Below, piece after piece: positions 1-6,119 of a DNA stretch of 7,682 bases. Origin of the DNA: SHLQ01 sp964562985 (GTDB taxonomy: Bacteria > Actinomycetota > Acidimicrobiia > Acidimicrobiales > SHLQ01). The stretch's first letter is position 1. Each line of letters opens with the position of its first letter. The stretch is from assembly GCA_964562985.1 (NCBI GenBank), contig CAZLWE010000099.1, forward strand, positions 1-7,682. The letters are read 5' to 3'. Both the position numbers and the translations under genes were made by a program. The notes below the pieces were generated by a model, which saw nothing but the letters and a program-made list of their open reading frames with translations, was not told the DNA's origin and made no database searches.

Positions 1-51
1 CCGACCCTCTCGGTGTAAACGAGATGCTCTAGCCAGCTGAGCTAAACGCCC
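1..51 (-). tRNA. tRNA-Val (anticodon UAC), 3' part outside the window
   Basis: Read on the minus strand from 51, the sequence gives a 7-nt 5' acceptor strand (GGGCGTT), T8-A9, a D arm (GCTC...GAGC), a 5-bp anticodon stem (TCTCG/CGAGA) around the loop TTTACAC, then the variable loop. The anticodon TAC reads the valine codon GUA. The gene runs off the left edge just as the T arm begins, so the 3' acceptor strand and any CCA cannot be checked. It lies 40 nt after the Nudix gene on the same strand. Confidence 0.95.
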
Positions 52-61
52 GGGAGCATTG

Positions 62-67
62 AGTGTA
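62..67 (-). promoter_or_regulatory. Putative -10 box for tRNA-Val
   Basis: On the minus strand TACACT lies 10 nt before the first base of the tRNA, a fitting place for a -10 element with a short 5' leader. I see no good -35. A small hairpin, AGCGC-GGAA-GCGCT (67-80), abuts the box between the Nudix stop codon and the tRNA. It has no U-tract, so it is a poor terminator, and the tRNA might also be reached by read-through. Confidence 0.4.
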
Positions 68-91
68 GCGCTTCCGCGCTGGGTAGCGCAC

Positions 92-625
92 CTACTGGCC
101 GTCGATTCGTTCGTCGAAGTGGATGGCCGAGGTGAACATGACTTCTGCGCCCGCATCCTTGCGAGCTTGGCGCAGCAGAATCTTCTCGTAGTCGTCGGGG
201 ATCGTGGCGGGAAGTTCGTCCGTATTGAACCAGCCGAGCTCCAAGATCTCCGATGCCTGGGGCGTGATCGCATCGGGGTCAGATCCGGGGGCGGGCACCG
301 CGTCGTAGATGAAATTGACTCGCTGCATCGTGGTCTCGAGGATCACCAGCGGTTCACCCACGAGTGCAATCGCAAGGCCGGTTTCCTCGCGGGCCTCACG
401 AACTGCTGCAGTCGCGGGATCTTCACCCGGGTCAAGTAGGCCGCCCGGCAGGCCCCACCGCCAGCGGTATGACGCCTTGACCAAAAGGATGCGTCCGTCG
501 GCGCGTTCAATGCGGGCTTGGGAGCCGAGGGTGTAGCTCGGGCTTGCGACCCGGACGACGCGTTGACGCACGCCAGGAGGAAGAGCCCGAAAGACGCGCA
601 TAACGGGCCGCGGAAATGAGGTCAC
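92..625 (-). CDS. Nudix family hydrolase
   Basis: The 177-residue protein carries a complete Nudix box, GX5EX7REUXEEXGU, at residues 62-84 (G62, E68, R76-E77, E80-E81, G83). The acidic residues of this box bind Mg2+ for hydrolysis of a nucleoside diphosphate linked to another group X. The preceding R-W-G-L-P-G-G segment and the later WF...ELP segment are typical of the MutT-like fold. The substrate cannot be told from the sequence; ADP-ribose, NADH, oxidised nucleotides and others are all possible. The start is GTG at 625, 16 nt after the stop of the upstream gene. It has no Shine-Dalgarno sequence but a TACAGT box six bases upstream, consistent with a leaderless mRNA. ATG at codon 9 is an alternative start. 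The family call is very safe. Confidence 0.95.
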   Translation of the reverse strand: MTSFPRPVMRVFRALPPGVRQRVVRVASPSYTLGSQARIERADGRILLVKASYRWRWGLPGGLLDPGEDPATAAVREAREETGLAIALVGEPLVILETTMQRVNFIYDAVPAPGSDPDAITPQASEILELGWFNTDELPATIPDDYEKILLRQARKDAGAEVMFTSAIHFDERIDGQ

Positions 626-631
626 GTTGTC

Positions 632-637
632 ACTGTA
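632..637 (-). promoter_or_regulatory. Putative -10 box, leaderless promoter of the Nudix gene
   Basis: On the minus strand TACAGT is followed by 6 nt and then the GTG start. That spacing puts transcription initiation at or next to the start codon. No Shine-Dalgarno sequence precedes the GTG. I see no clear -35 at 16-18 bp. Co-transcription with the upstream gene, which ends only 16 nt away, is the alternative. Confidence 0.4.
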
Positions 638-641
638 GGTG

Positions 642-1079
642 CTACAGCAAGATCAGGAGCACGATCCCCGTGCCGAGCATGGCCGCGATAACGGCCGCAG
701 CGACCGCAGCTCTGATGGCTCGCTCGGGCAATGGCCCTGTTGAACTCTCCGCGATGCCGGTGACGGCATCGGTCGAGTAGGTGAGGCCGAGTCCAGCCGA
801 GGCCTCCGACTTGGGCGGGGTTTCGGTAACTGGAGCCTCATCTATGCGCGGGGTTTCGGTAACCGGAGCGTCGTCAGAAATGGAGGGTGAATCGATCGCC
901 AGGTCTTCTTCGGCCGGCGTGTCTAGCTCGTTCATGGCTTCGTTGGACCACAGGCCATCGGCGTTGCGCGTCCATCCAGGCAAGGGAGGAGTGGACTCTG
1001 GCCATTGCTCCGGTGGCTTCCATTCGCCCTCCGGGTCCAACCACCATCCGGGGCCGCGCCGCATTTCGCTCGTAGACAT
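642..1079 (-). CDS. Small tail-anchored membrane protein with two W-rich PGW...(D/E)GxW segments
   Basis: The 145-residue protein has a tryptophan-rich N terminus with two related segments: residues 11-20 (G-W-W...E-G-E-W-K-P-P-E) and 34-44 (P-G-W...D-G-L-W). These resemble the short DUF2510-like motifs of many actinobacterial membrane proteins. An acidic, Ser/Thr/Pro-rich linker follows (about 50-118) with an 11-residue tandem repeat (APVTETP at 71-77 and 82-88). A single hydrophobic helix (121-145) reaches the very C terminus and is preceded by R119 and R123, so the N terminus is probably cytoplasmic. ATG 1079 was chosen because the reading frame upstream runs only into the nuclease gene, and because the recognisable motif starts a few residues later. 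Function is unknown. The adjacent Nudix and nuclease genes on the same strand do not clarify it. Confidence 0.8.
   Translation of the reverse strand: MSTSEMRRGPGWWLDPEGEWKPPEQWPESTPPLPGWTRNADGLWSNEAMNELDTPAEEDLAIDSPSISDDAPVTETPRIDEAPVTETPPKSEASAGLGLTYSTDAVTGIAESSTGPLPERAIRAAVAAAVIAAMLGTGIVLLILL
815..869 (-). repeat. 33-bp-period imperfect tandem repeat inside the tail-anchored protein gene
   Basis: Two 22-bp copies (815-836 and 848-869) match at 21 of 22 bases and lie 33 bp apart, so they encode an in-frame 11-residue repeat (APVTETP plus linker). The single difference is the third base of a Pro codon and is silent. This suggests a recent in-frame duplication in a flexible linker. Confidence 0.85.
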
Positions 1080-1087
1080 CAACCCTA

Positions 1088-1093
1088 AAGTTA
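1088..1093 (-). promoter_or_regulatory. Putative -10 box for the tail-anchored protein gene
   Basis: On the minus strand TAACTT lies 8 nt before ATG 1079. A weak TTTCCG sits 17 bp upstream as a possible -35. There is an AGGG about five bases before the ATG, so a short-leader transcript is also possible. The 70-nt gap to the upstream nuclease gene leaves room for a separate promoter. Confidence 0.3.
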
Positions 1094-1149
1094 GTGGGTG
1101 ATCAGCGAACCGGAAAGCTGAAATTGCTATTGATAACGCATTGTCATCT

Positions 1150-2094
1150 TTAGCCGCCGACCGATCGAGTATCGACGAAGGTGCCATTGGGGTCGAGGAG
1201 GAACGCGGTATCGCCGTCGTTGTTCCACACCGGGGGTTCTGGATCGCACCAGAAGATTTCGCCTGGGTCGCGATCGAGCGCATTCTCACCACAACCCGTA
1301 AAGATGCGTATTCGTTGGCCGGGGGAGATTGTCACGTCGGGAAAGTCGAAGCGATGCCGGGTCGATTCGTCGCGGACGCTCCAGTCCGCTAGCGAAGTTT
1401 CGCTTTCGCCGCGATTTTCGATCTCGATCCATTCGCCGTTGGGGTTCTCTTGATCGTTTCCAGGCGCGTTGGCTTCGGCATCGACGATTTCGACCTGTGC
1501 CGAAGTCGGTGCACCGCAGGCATCGGGTGCCCACAGCCCGACCTGTGCGTTCGCGGCCTGGCTCTCGGCCTCTTCAAAGTCGCCGGCGAACTCGTGGTCA
1601 CCTTGGGCTCGGGCGACCGCAGCGCCCGCCTCAATGAGGGCGAGGTTGACGAACTGGTCGTCGGCGACAAGAAAACCGAGCTCGCGGCCAAAGTCATCGA
1701 TCTCCGGTGGCCAAGGGTGCAGCTGCACCTCTGCGTCTACGAGGAGGCCACCAAGAATCTCTGCGGCTCGGTCGCCGAAGCACTCGTCACCCTCGGGCGC
1801 GTTGATGCCGATCAGGCGAATTTCGAGGTCGCCCTCCGCGCTCGTGGCTCGCACGCTGTCACCGTCGGAGATCCGGGTGATGTCGATGTCCAAGCTCGGG
1901 CTCGTCGGCCCAATGGTCTGGGCCGCGCTGCCAGCGGTGGGTGGCGGGGCGACCTCGGTTGCCGTCTCGCCGGCACCCGCCGTTGCGCTCGGATCTGTGG
2001 TCACTTCAGCACAGGCTGTGCCGAGAATAGCGAGCGAAAGGAACATGGCGGCGCCAGAACTCCTCAACTTGGTATGCCCGGTGTCTGACGTCAC
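1150..2094 (-). CDS. Secreted lipoprotein: staphylococcal-nuclease-like (SNase) domain plus lamin-tail domain
   Basis: The 314-residue protein begins with a lipoprotein-type signal: K and R, a hydrophobic stretch, then L-G-T-A-C with Cys28 as the likely lipidated residue. It is therefore probably anchored outside the cytoplasmic membrane. After a Thr/Pro/Ala-rich linker comes an SNase domain (about 70-190). It has DGDS (D77, D79), R93 in IRLIGINAPE, E101, and R137 in DDFGRE, which correspond to the catalytic Arg/Glu/Arg of thermonuclease. The usual Asp of (V/I)DxPE is Asn here. From about residue 200 to the end is a lamin-tail-like (LTD) beta domain (GEWIEIENRG, LADWSVRD, PGQRIRIFTG). Cysteines 105, 193, 268 and 283 could form disulfides. 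Extracellular or surface nucleic-acid degradation is the likely role. GTG 2094 was chosen because AGAAGGG lies 9 nt upstream and the signal peptide begins there; the open frame extends to 2268 with no signal of its own. Confidence 0.9.
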   Translation of the reverse strand: MTSDTGHTKLRSSGAAMFLSLAILGTACAEVTTDPSATAGAGETATEVAPPPTAGSAAQTIGPTSPSLDIDITRISDGDSVRATSAEGDLEIRLIGINAPEGDECFGDRAAEILGGLLVDAEVQLHPWPPEIDDFGRELGFLVADDQFVNLALIEAGAAVARAQGDHEFAGDFEEAESQAANAQVGLWAPDACGAPTSAQVEIVDAEANAPGNDQENPNGEWIEIENRGESETSLADWSVRDESTRHRFDFPDVTISPGQRIRIFTGCGENALDRDPGEIFWCDPEPPVWNNDGDTAFLLDPNGTFVDTRSVGG

Positions 2095-2103
2095 AAGATT
2101 TGG

Positions 2104-2110
2104 CCCTTCT
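2104..2110 (-). promoter_or_regulatory. Ribosome binding site that decides the nuclease start
   Basis: On the minus strand AGAAGGG is separated by 9 nt from GTG 2094. No upstream candidate (ATG 2142, ATG 2160, or the open-frame limit at 2268) has a comparable site, and starting there would put a long non-hydrophobic stretch ahead of the lipoprotein signal. Confidence 0.65.
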
Positions 2111-2201
2111 TTCCATCCGCGCGCTTCGTACAATGAGACCATACGCGGTGCTTGACGCATCGCCGCTGTGCTTGTCTTCCCCCAAGATTTCACGGCCTTT
2201 G

Positions 2202-2237
2202 AAGAACCTCGCCGAATCCCCCCTCGGCGGGGTTCTT
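2202..2237 (+). terminator. Terminator-like hairpin in the divergent intergenic region
   Basis: AAGAACCTCGCCGA (2202-2215) pairs with TCGGCGGGGTTCTT (2224-2237), giving a 14-bp stem with one G-U wobble and an 8-nt loop. The stem ends in a short T-rich stretch (TTCTTTC), so it best fits a plus-strand intrinsic terminator. No gene ends just upstream on the plus strand: the nuclease gene reads away on the other strand and the PBP gene starts 122 nt further on. It may end a short or antisense RNA, or attenuate read-through toward the PBP gene. On the minus strand there is no U-tract after it. Confidence 0.6.
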
Positions 2238-2293
2238 TCGCGTCCAGGGGCATCGACCGCGGGAGCAAAAAGATAAGGCTTTGTAAAGAGATC

Positions 2294-2307
2294 CCCGAAT
2301 GTTCGGG
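2294..2307. promoter_or_regulatory. Palindrome upstream of the PBP gene, possible operator
   Basis: CCCGAA-TG-TTCGGG has two perfect 6-bp half sites around 2 nt and lies about 40 bp upstream of the presumed -10 box of the PBP gene. It could be a regulator site or a small hairpin. It does not match the actinobacterial SOS box, which has GAAC-N4-GTTC. No regulator can be named. Confidence 0.3.
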
Positions 2308-2347
2308 AAGTCGGCCTTACTGACCACCTTCGACTTGTATGAACGAC

Positions 2348-2353
2348 TAGTTT
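2348..2353 (+). promoter_or_regulatory. Putative -10 box, leaderless promoter of the PBP gene
   Basis: TAGTTT is followed by 6 nt and then the GTG at 2360, so a transcript would begin at the start codon. There is no Shine-Dalgarno sequence between 2335 and 2359, which supports leaderless initiation. No strong -35 is visible at the expected spacing. Confidence 0.4.
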
Positions 2354-2359
2354 TAGTCC

Positions 2360-4810
2360 GTGCGTCTTATTCTCCGTTCGATTGCCAATTTGGTGCAGCT
2401 CGTCGCGGTTCTCGCCTTTGGCGGGTTCGCGCTCGCCTTCACACTGACCGCCCTCGTCCCGTCCTTCGCTGACATTTGGAGCGCGAAGTCGACGGTGTCA
2501 AGCCAGGTCGATCTGTCCGTGCTGGAGCAGACGACGAAGGTGTTCGATGCGAATGGTCAGCTGATCGCCGAACTTCGCGCCGAGATCGACCGCGAGTACC
2601 TTCCGCTCAGCGACATTTCTCCTCGCGTCGTGGAGGCGGTCCTCGCAGTAGAGGACGACCGCTTCTATGAGCATCGGGGCGTGAACGTCGGCGCCATCAC
2701 CCGCGCTGCGGTTACCAACGTGTCTGCGGGCGGTATCGAGCAGGGTGGTTCAACGATCACCCAGCAGCTGGTCAAGCTCAGTGTTGTCGGCAGCGAGCAG
2801 AACTTGGACCGAAAGATTCCAGAGGCAGCGATCGCGATGCGCCTCGAAGAGCAGATGACCAAGGACGAGATCCTCGAGCGCTACCTGAACGCCGTCTACT
2901 TCGGTGGCGGTGCCTATGGCGTCCAGGCTGCAGCAGAGTTGTACTTCAACAAAGACGCGAGCACCCTCACCTACGGCGAGTCCGCACTGCTCGCCGGAGT
3001 GATCTCCAACCCGAGTCTCTACGACCCGGTGTACCGGCCAGACAACGCCTTCGATCGCCGCAGCGTGGCACTCGGACGGTTGCAGGTCGAGGGATTCATC
3101 GATGATGAAGAGCGTGCGGTTTGGGAAGCAAGCGAGCTGCCTCGTTACCGCCAGATCGAAGGAAACGCATTCCTCGACACCTACTTCGTTGAAGAAGTAA
3201 AGCGTCGTTTGCTCGACGATGAGCGCCTGGGCGAAACCCGCGCCGACCGTGTCAACGCCGTCTTCCAAGGTGGCCTCGAAATTCACACCACGTTCGATCC
3301 GGCCGCTCAGGGCCTTGCCGAGAACGCCGTAGCCCAGGAGCTTCCTGAAAACGAGCTCGGCATTATCGCCGGCCTCGTCTCGGTTGAGCCTGGTACCGGA
3401 GCGGTTCGAGCAATGGTCGGTGGTCCCGGCTTCGAAGAGTTCGAGTTCAACGTCACCACCCAGAACGGACGCCCAACCGGTTCATCGTTCAAGACCTTTG
3501 CACTCGCGGCCGCGATCGAGACCGGCGGTCTCATCCCATCCGACGAGATCAACGCAACTTCGCCATGCACCTTCGATAACCCCGGTGGCGACCCACCCGT
3601 CTACACCGCTGGTGACTACAACGGCTCCCGTCGTTCGGGCTCGTTGACGATCGAGCAACACACCCTGCGCTCCACCAACTGTGGCTACCTGCGAATCAGC
3701 CAACTCGTCGGGTTGAACAACGTGGTTGATACGGCCCGAGCTCTCGGCATCACCAATGAGATTTCCGGTGTACCAGCGTTGCCGCTCGGCGTATTCGACG
3801 TCACCCCTCTTGAGATGGCAAATGCCTACGCGACCATCGCAAACGATGGCATCCGAGTCGAGCCATACCTCGTCGAGCGGGTGACCCGCGGCGACGAGTT
3901 GGTATTTGAGCATGATCCGAAGCCATTCCGAGCAATCACGCCACAGACCGCTCGCCAGGTGACCGCCGTGCTGGAAAAGAACGTGAGCTGCTCGGCTGGC
4001 GCATGCACCGGACGTCGTGCACAGCTCGACAGCCACCCAGCCGCTGGTAAGACCGGCACCGGCCAGGACAACTTCGATGCATGGTTCGTTGGCTACACCC
4101 CACAGTTGGCAACAGCGGTGTGGATCGGCAACCAGGACGGCCAGTTCTCGATGCGCTGGGACCCAAACAACGGCGAGTTCACCCGTGAACAGTACGTGCA
4201 GGCCTTTGGCGAGTTCGCCGACCCGGGCGTAACCGGTGGTTCGCTGCCCGCAATCTTGTGGGGCAGGTTCATGAACGACTACATGGCTTCGCTACCGGTC
4301 ATCCAGTTCGAGGACCCAGAGTTTGGTCGCCGCGGCGAGCGACTCCAAGCGGACACGAACGAACAAGAGATCGAACAGCCGACCGTCGTCCGTATCAGCC
4401 CATGTGGCAACGCCGCAGCCGAGGTCGACCAAGACGGCGACGGCGACGTCGACTGGTGTCGGGCAACGGTGAACATCAGCGCATCATCTGGATGCCCAGC
4501 GTTGCTCATCGAGCGAGACGGACGCTGTATCGCCAACGCACGCCCACCAGGTGCCTTCGACCCGCTGACCACGACCACCACCGTGGCCCCCGCGGACGCA
4601 GGTGAAGGTGAAGCACCAGCTCGTGAGGTAGGCGACCCCGAGGCCGCTGAGCAAACAGAGGCCCCCGCAGAGCAGCCAGCCCCGACAACAACCGAGCCTG
4701 CGGCCGCAGATCCAGCACCAGCTGATCCGGCGCAAACGCCTGAACCCGAGCCCCCGGTAGAGAACGCCGCGGCGACGGTGGATGAACCCGAGGCTGACGA
4801 GGCAACCTGA
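2360..4810 (+). CDS. Bifunctional class A penicillin-binding protein (glycosyltransferase GT51 and transpeptidase)
   Basis: This 816-residue enzyme polymerises lipid II into glycan strands and cross-links the peptides of peptidoglycan outside the membrane. Residues 1-8 are a short cytoplasmic start and about 9-33 form the membrane anchor. The GT51 domain (about 60-230) has the catalytic Glu in EDDRFYEH (E98), QGGSTITQQLVK (128-139) and the RKxxE motif (E155). The transpeptidase domain (about 335-640) has S375-S-F-K378 (SxxK), S438-T-N440 (SxN) and K564-T-G-T (KTG), so both activities look intact. After about 650 there is an extension with four cysteines (682, 700, 712, 723) around a calcium-loop-like segment (690-698). 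A Thr, then Pro/Ala/Glu-rich acidic tail runs to the end. It is the first gene of a likely operon, with 21 nt to the next start. GTG 2360 gives a normal N terminus; no Shine-Dalgarno sequence precedes it. Confidence 0.97.
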   Translation: MRLILRSIANLVQLVAVLAFGGFALAFTLTALVPSFADIWSAKSTVSSQVDLSVLEQTTKVFDANGQLIAELRAEIDREYLPLSDISPRVVEAVLAVEDDRFYEHRGVNVGAITRAAVTNVSAGGIEQGGSTITQQLVKLSVVGSEQNLDRKIPEAAIAMRLEEQMTKDEILERYLNAVYFGGGAYGVQAAAELYFNKDASTLTYGESALLAGVISNPSLYDPVYRPDNAFDRRSVALGRLQVEGFIDDEERAVWEASELPRYRQIEGNAFLDTYFVEEVKRRLLDDERLGETRADRVNAVFQGGLEIHTTFDPAAQGLAENAVAQELPENELGIIAGLVSVEPGTGAVRAMVGGPGFEEFEFNVTTQNGRPTGSSFKTFALAAAIETGGLIPSDEINATSPCTFDNPGGDPPVYTAGDYNGSRRSGSLTIEQHTLRSTNCGYLRISQLVGLNNVVDTARALGITNEISGVPALPLGVFDVTPLEMANAYATIANDGIRVEPYLVERVTRGDELVFEHDPKPFRAITPQTARQVTAVLEKNVSCSAGACTGRRAQLDSHPAAGKTGTGQDNFDAWFVGYTPQLATAVWIGNQDGQFSMRWDPNNGEFTREQYVQAFGEFADPGVTGGSLPAILWGRFMNDYMASLPVIQFEDPEFGRRGERLQADTNEQEIEQPTVVRISPCGNAAAEVDQDGDGDVDWCRATVNISASSGCPALLIERDGRCIANARPPGAFDPLTTTTTVAPADAGEGEAPAREVGDPEAAEQTEAPAEQPAPTTTEPAAADPAPADPAQTPEPEPPVENAAATVDEPEADEAT

Positions 4811-4831
4811 TCCGAGTAGCCTCAGGGGACC

Positions 4832-5551
4832 ATGGGTGATGTAGCAGGTCTTCTTGATGTACAGCGGCTAGACAACACGCTTGATCAGCTTCGCTATCGG
4901 CACGAGAACCTGCCAGAGCGAGCGCTCATCGTTGAGCTCGACGCGGAGTTGGAGAAGCTTGCGGGCGCCCGTGCAAACACCGATGCGCAACGTGACGAAC
5001 TACGCAAGCGTCAACGCGCCCTTGAAACCGAGGCCGGCGATGTGGAAGGCAAAGCCGCCAGCCTCGAAGCCAAGCTGTATGACGGCTCAGTGACTAGCCC
5101 CAAAGAGGCGACAGCCCTGGGTGAGGAGATCGCTGGGCTCAAACAGCGCCAGTCCGGGTTTGAAGATCAATCGATCGAGCTGCTCATGGAGATCGAGCCG
5201 CTCGACGAGCAGCTCGTACAGGCCGAAGCGGTAGCGGGCGAGCTGCAAGCGAAACGAACCGCCCACCAAGAAGCGCTCGATACTGCTGCAGGCGAGCTCG
5301 ATGGCGAGATCGCCGAGGCTGAACAGCAACGCGCTGTCGCCGCGAGTGGTGTTCCTGAGGAGCACCTGGAGCACTATCGAAAGCTGCGCATCACCTACGG
5401 TCCCGATGCAATTGTGGAGTTCGACCCGTCGCACCATCACGGTTGTCCTCTCACCATGTCGGCGGTCGAGCTGGACCGATGGAAACGCCTCCCAGCAGAC
5501 ACCGTGGATCCGTGCGTCGACTGTGGTCGCCTCGTGCTCAAGCTGAGCTAG
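4832..5551 (+). CDS. Coiled-coil protein with C-terminal zinc ribbon (CT398/Rv2229c-like)
   Basis: The 239-residue protein is mostly a long charged coiled-coil hairpin (about 5-170), including a conserved-looking S-P-K-E-A...L-G-E-E-I segment near the hairpin turn (89-100). The C terminus (about 195-239) resembles a zinc ribbon. Its second knuckle is C228-x2-C231 followed by G-R, but the first is H202-x2-C205 instead of the usual C-x2-C. Relatives such as Chlamydia CT398 and mycobacterial Rv2229c have no well-defined biochemical role; they are thought to be scaffold or nucleic-acid-associated proteins. It follows the PBP gene by 21 nt, with AGGGG just before the ATG, and precedes a membrane-protein gene by 5 nt, so the three are probably co-transcribed. 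The family call is strong and the function is open. Confidence 0.88.
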   Translation: MGDVAGLLDVQRLDNTLDQLRYRHENLPERALIVELDAELEKLAGARANTDAQRDELRKRQRALETEAGDVEGKAASLEAKLYDGSVTSPKEATALGEEIAGLKQRQSGFEDQSIELLMEIEPLDEQLVQAEAVAGELQAKRTAHQEALDTAAGELDGEIAEAEQQRAVAASGVPEEHLEHYRKLRITYGPDAIVEFDPSHHHGCPLTMSAVELDRWKRLPADTVDPCVDCGRLVLKLS

Positions 5552-5556
5552 CTCAC

Positions 5557-6048
5557 ATGTTCTTCTGGTTCCTGGGCCTGTCGTTCGCGCTCGTCCTGAT
5601 CGTGTTCTCGTCACCGGCGCTCGATTACCGCCTTGTGATGCTCGGGGCGGTGCTGCCGGGTGCTGAAGGCTTCATCGGTGGGCCATGGGTGCTGCACACC
5701 TTGCTCGCACCGGTCGTGGTGTTGGCGGTGGTGATGCTGCTAACCCAGAACCGGAGGCTCGTGCGGCGTCAGTGGTTGGGTCTGCCGATCGGACTGTTCA
5801 TGCACATCGTATTGGACGCCACCTGGGCTGACGCCGATCTGTTTTGGTGGCCGTTTCTCAGGGCGTCCGACGTGCTGGGCGGGGGAGAGGTCAACGAGTT
5901 CACCCGGTCGATATCGGTGCGTCTCGTCATGGAACTCATCGGCATCGCTGTGCTCGCGGTCTTCACGCACCGGCTCGACCTGCTCGGCGAGGGACGTGAG
6001 CTATTCACCGCAAAGGGCCAGATCCTGCGGGACCGTCTGCAGGACTGA
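5557..6048 (+). CDS. Small membrane protein, probably related to YdjM/DUF457 metal-dependent hydrolase-like proteins
   Basis: The 163-residue protein has about four hydrophobic segments (1-17, 25-40, 46-63, 74-88) and a further one near 122-137, with a hydrophilic C terminus. H47, H83 and D87 (in G-L-F-M-H-I-V-L-D) and the later F-W-W-P-F (96-100) match the pattern of DUF457/YdjM-type inner-membrane proteins, which carry conserved His and Asp residues and a WPF motif. Hydrolase activity in that family is predicted rather than proven. ATG 5557 lies 5 nt after the previous stop codon, implying translational coupling. The open frame continues upstream to 5443 but only as overlap with the zinc-ribbon gene. 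The membrane location is sure; the family assignment is from motif resemblance. Confidence 0.75.
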   Translation: MFFWFLGLSFALVLIVFSSPALDYRLVMLGAVLPGAEGFIGGPWVLHTLLAPVVVLAVVMLLTQNRRLVRRQWLGLPIGLFMHIVLDATWADADLFWWPFLRASDVLGGGEVNEFTRSISVRLVMELIGIAVLAVFTHRLDLLGEGRELFTAKGQILRDRLQD

Positions 6049-6106
6049 CCTAGCCGAAGCAATTCGTCGTTTTGAGCGGCCCCGACCACGAGCGCCACGG
6101 TCGAAG

Positions 6107-6112
6107 TAGTCT
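6107..6112 (+). promoter_or_regulatory. Putative -10 box, leaderless promoter of the four-helix membrane protein gene
   Basis: TAGTCT is followed by 7 nt and then ATG 6120, so initiation would fall at the ATG. The -35 region at 17 bp (GACCAC) is weak. GAGG directly abuts the ATG and is too close to act as a Shine-Dalgarno sequence. Confidence 0.35.
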
Positions 6113-6119
6113 GCCGAGG

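Noticed and set aside
1080..1292. N-terminal extension of the tail-anchored protein frame to 1292
   Set aside because: The extension mostly overlaps the coding region of the nuclease gene in another frame, and its residues look random. The motif begins just after ATG 1079.
1469..2155. Long plus-strand open frame (228 codons), with another at 1450-2088, opposite the nuclease gene
   Set aside because: Both are shadows of the nuclease gene, whose domains are clear on the minus strand. Their translations are Ser/Arg/Ala-rich with no recognisable domain or ribosome site.
2161..2240. Possible tRNA-like fragment around the C-rich hairpin
   Set aside because: No D arm, anticodon arm or T-loop consensus is present; a terminator-like hairpin explains the symmetry.
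2095..2268. N-terminal extension of the nuclease frame up to 2268
   Set aside because: It would bury the lipoprotein signal behind 58 residues. A Shine-Dalgarno sequence lies before GTG 2094, and the extension crosses the terminator-like hairpin.
2294..2307. SOS (LexA) box upstream of the PBP gene
   Set aside because: The actinobacterial box needs GAAC-N4-GTTC; this palindrome has only 2 bp between GAA and TTC and different outer bases.
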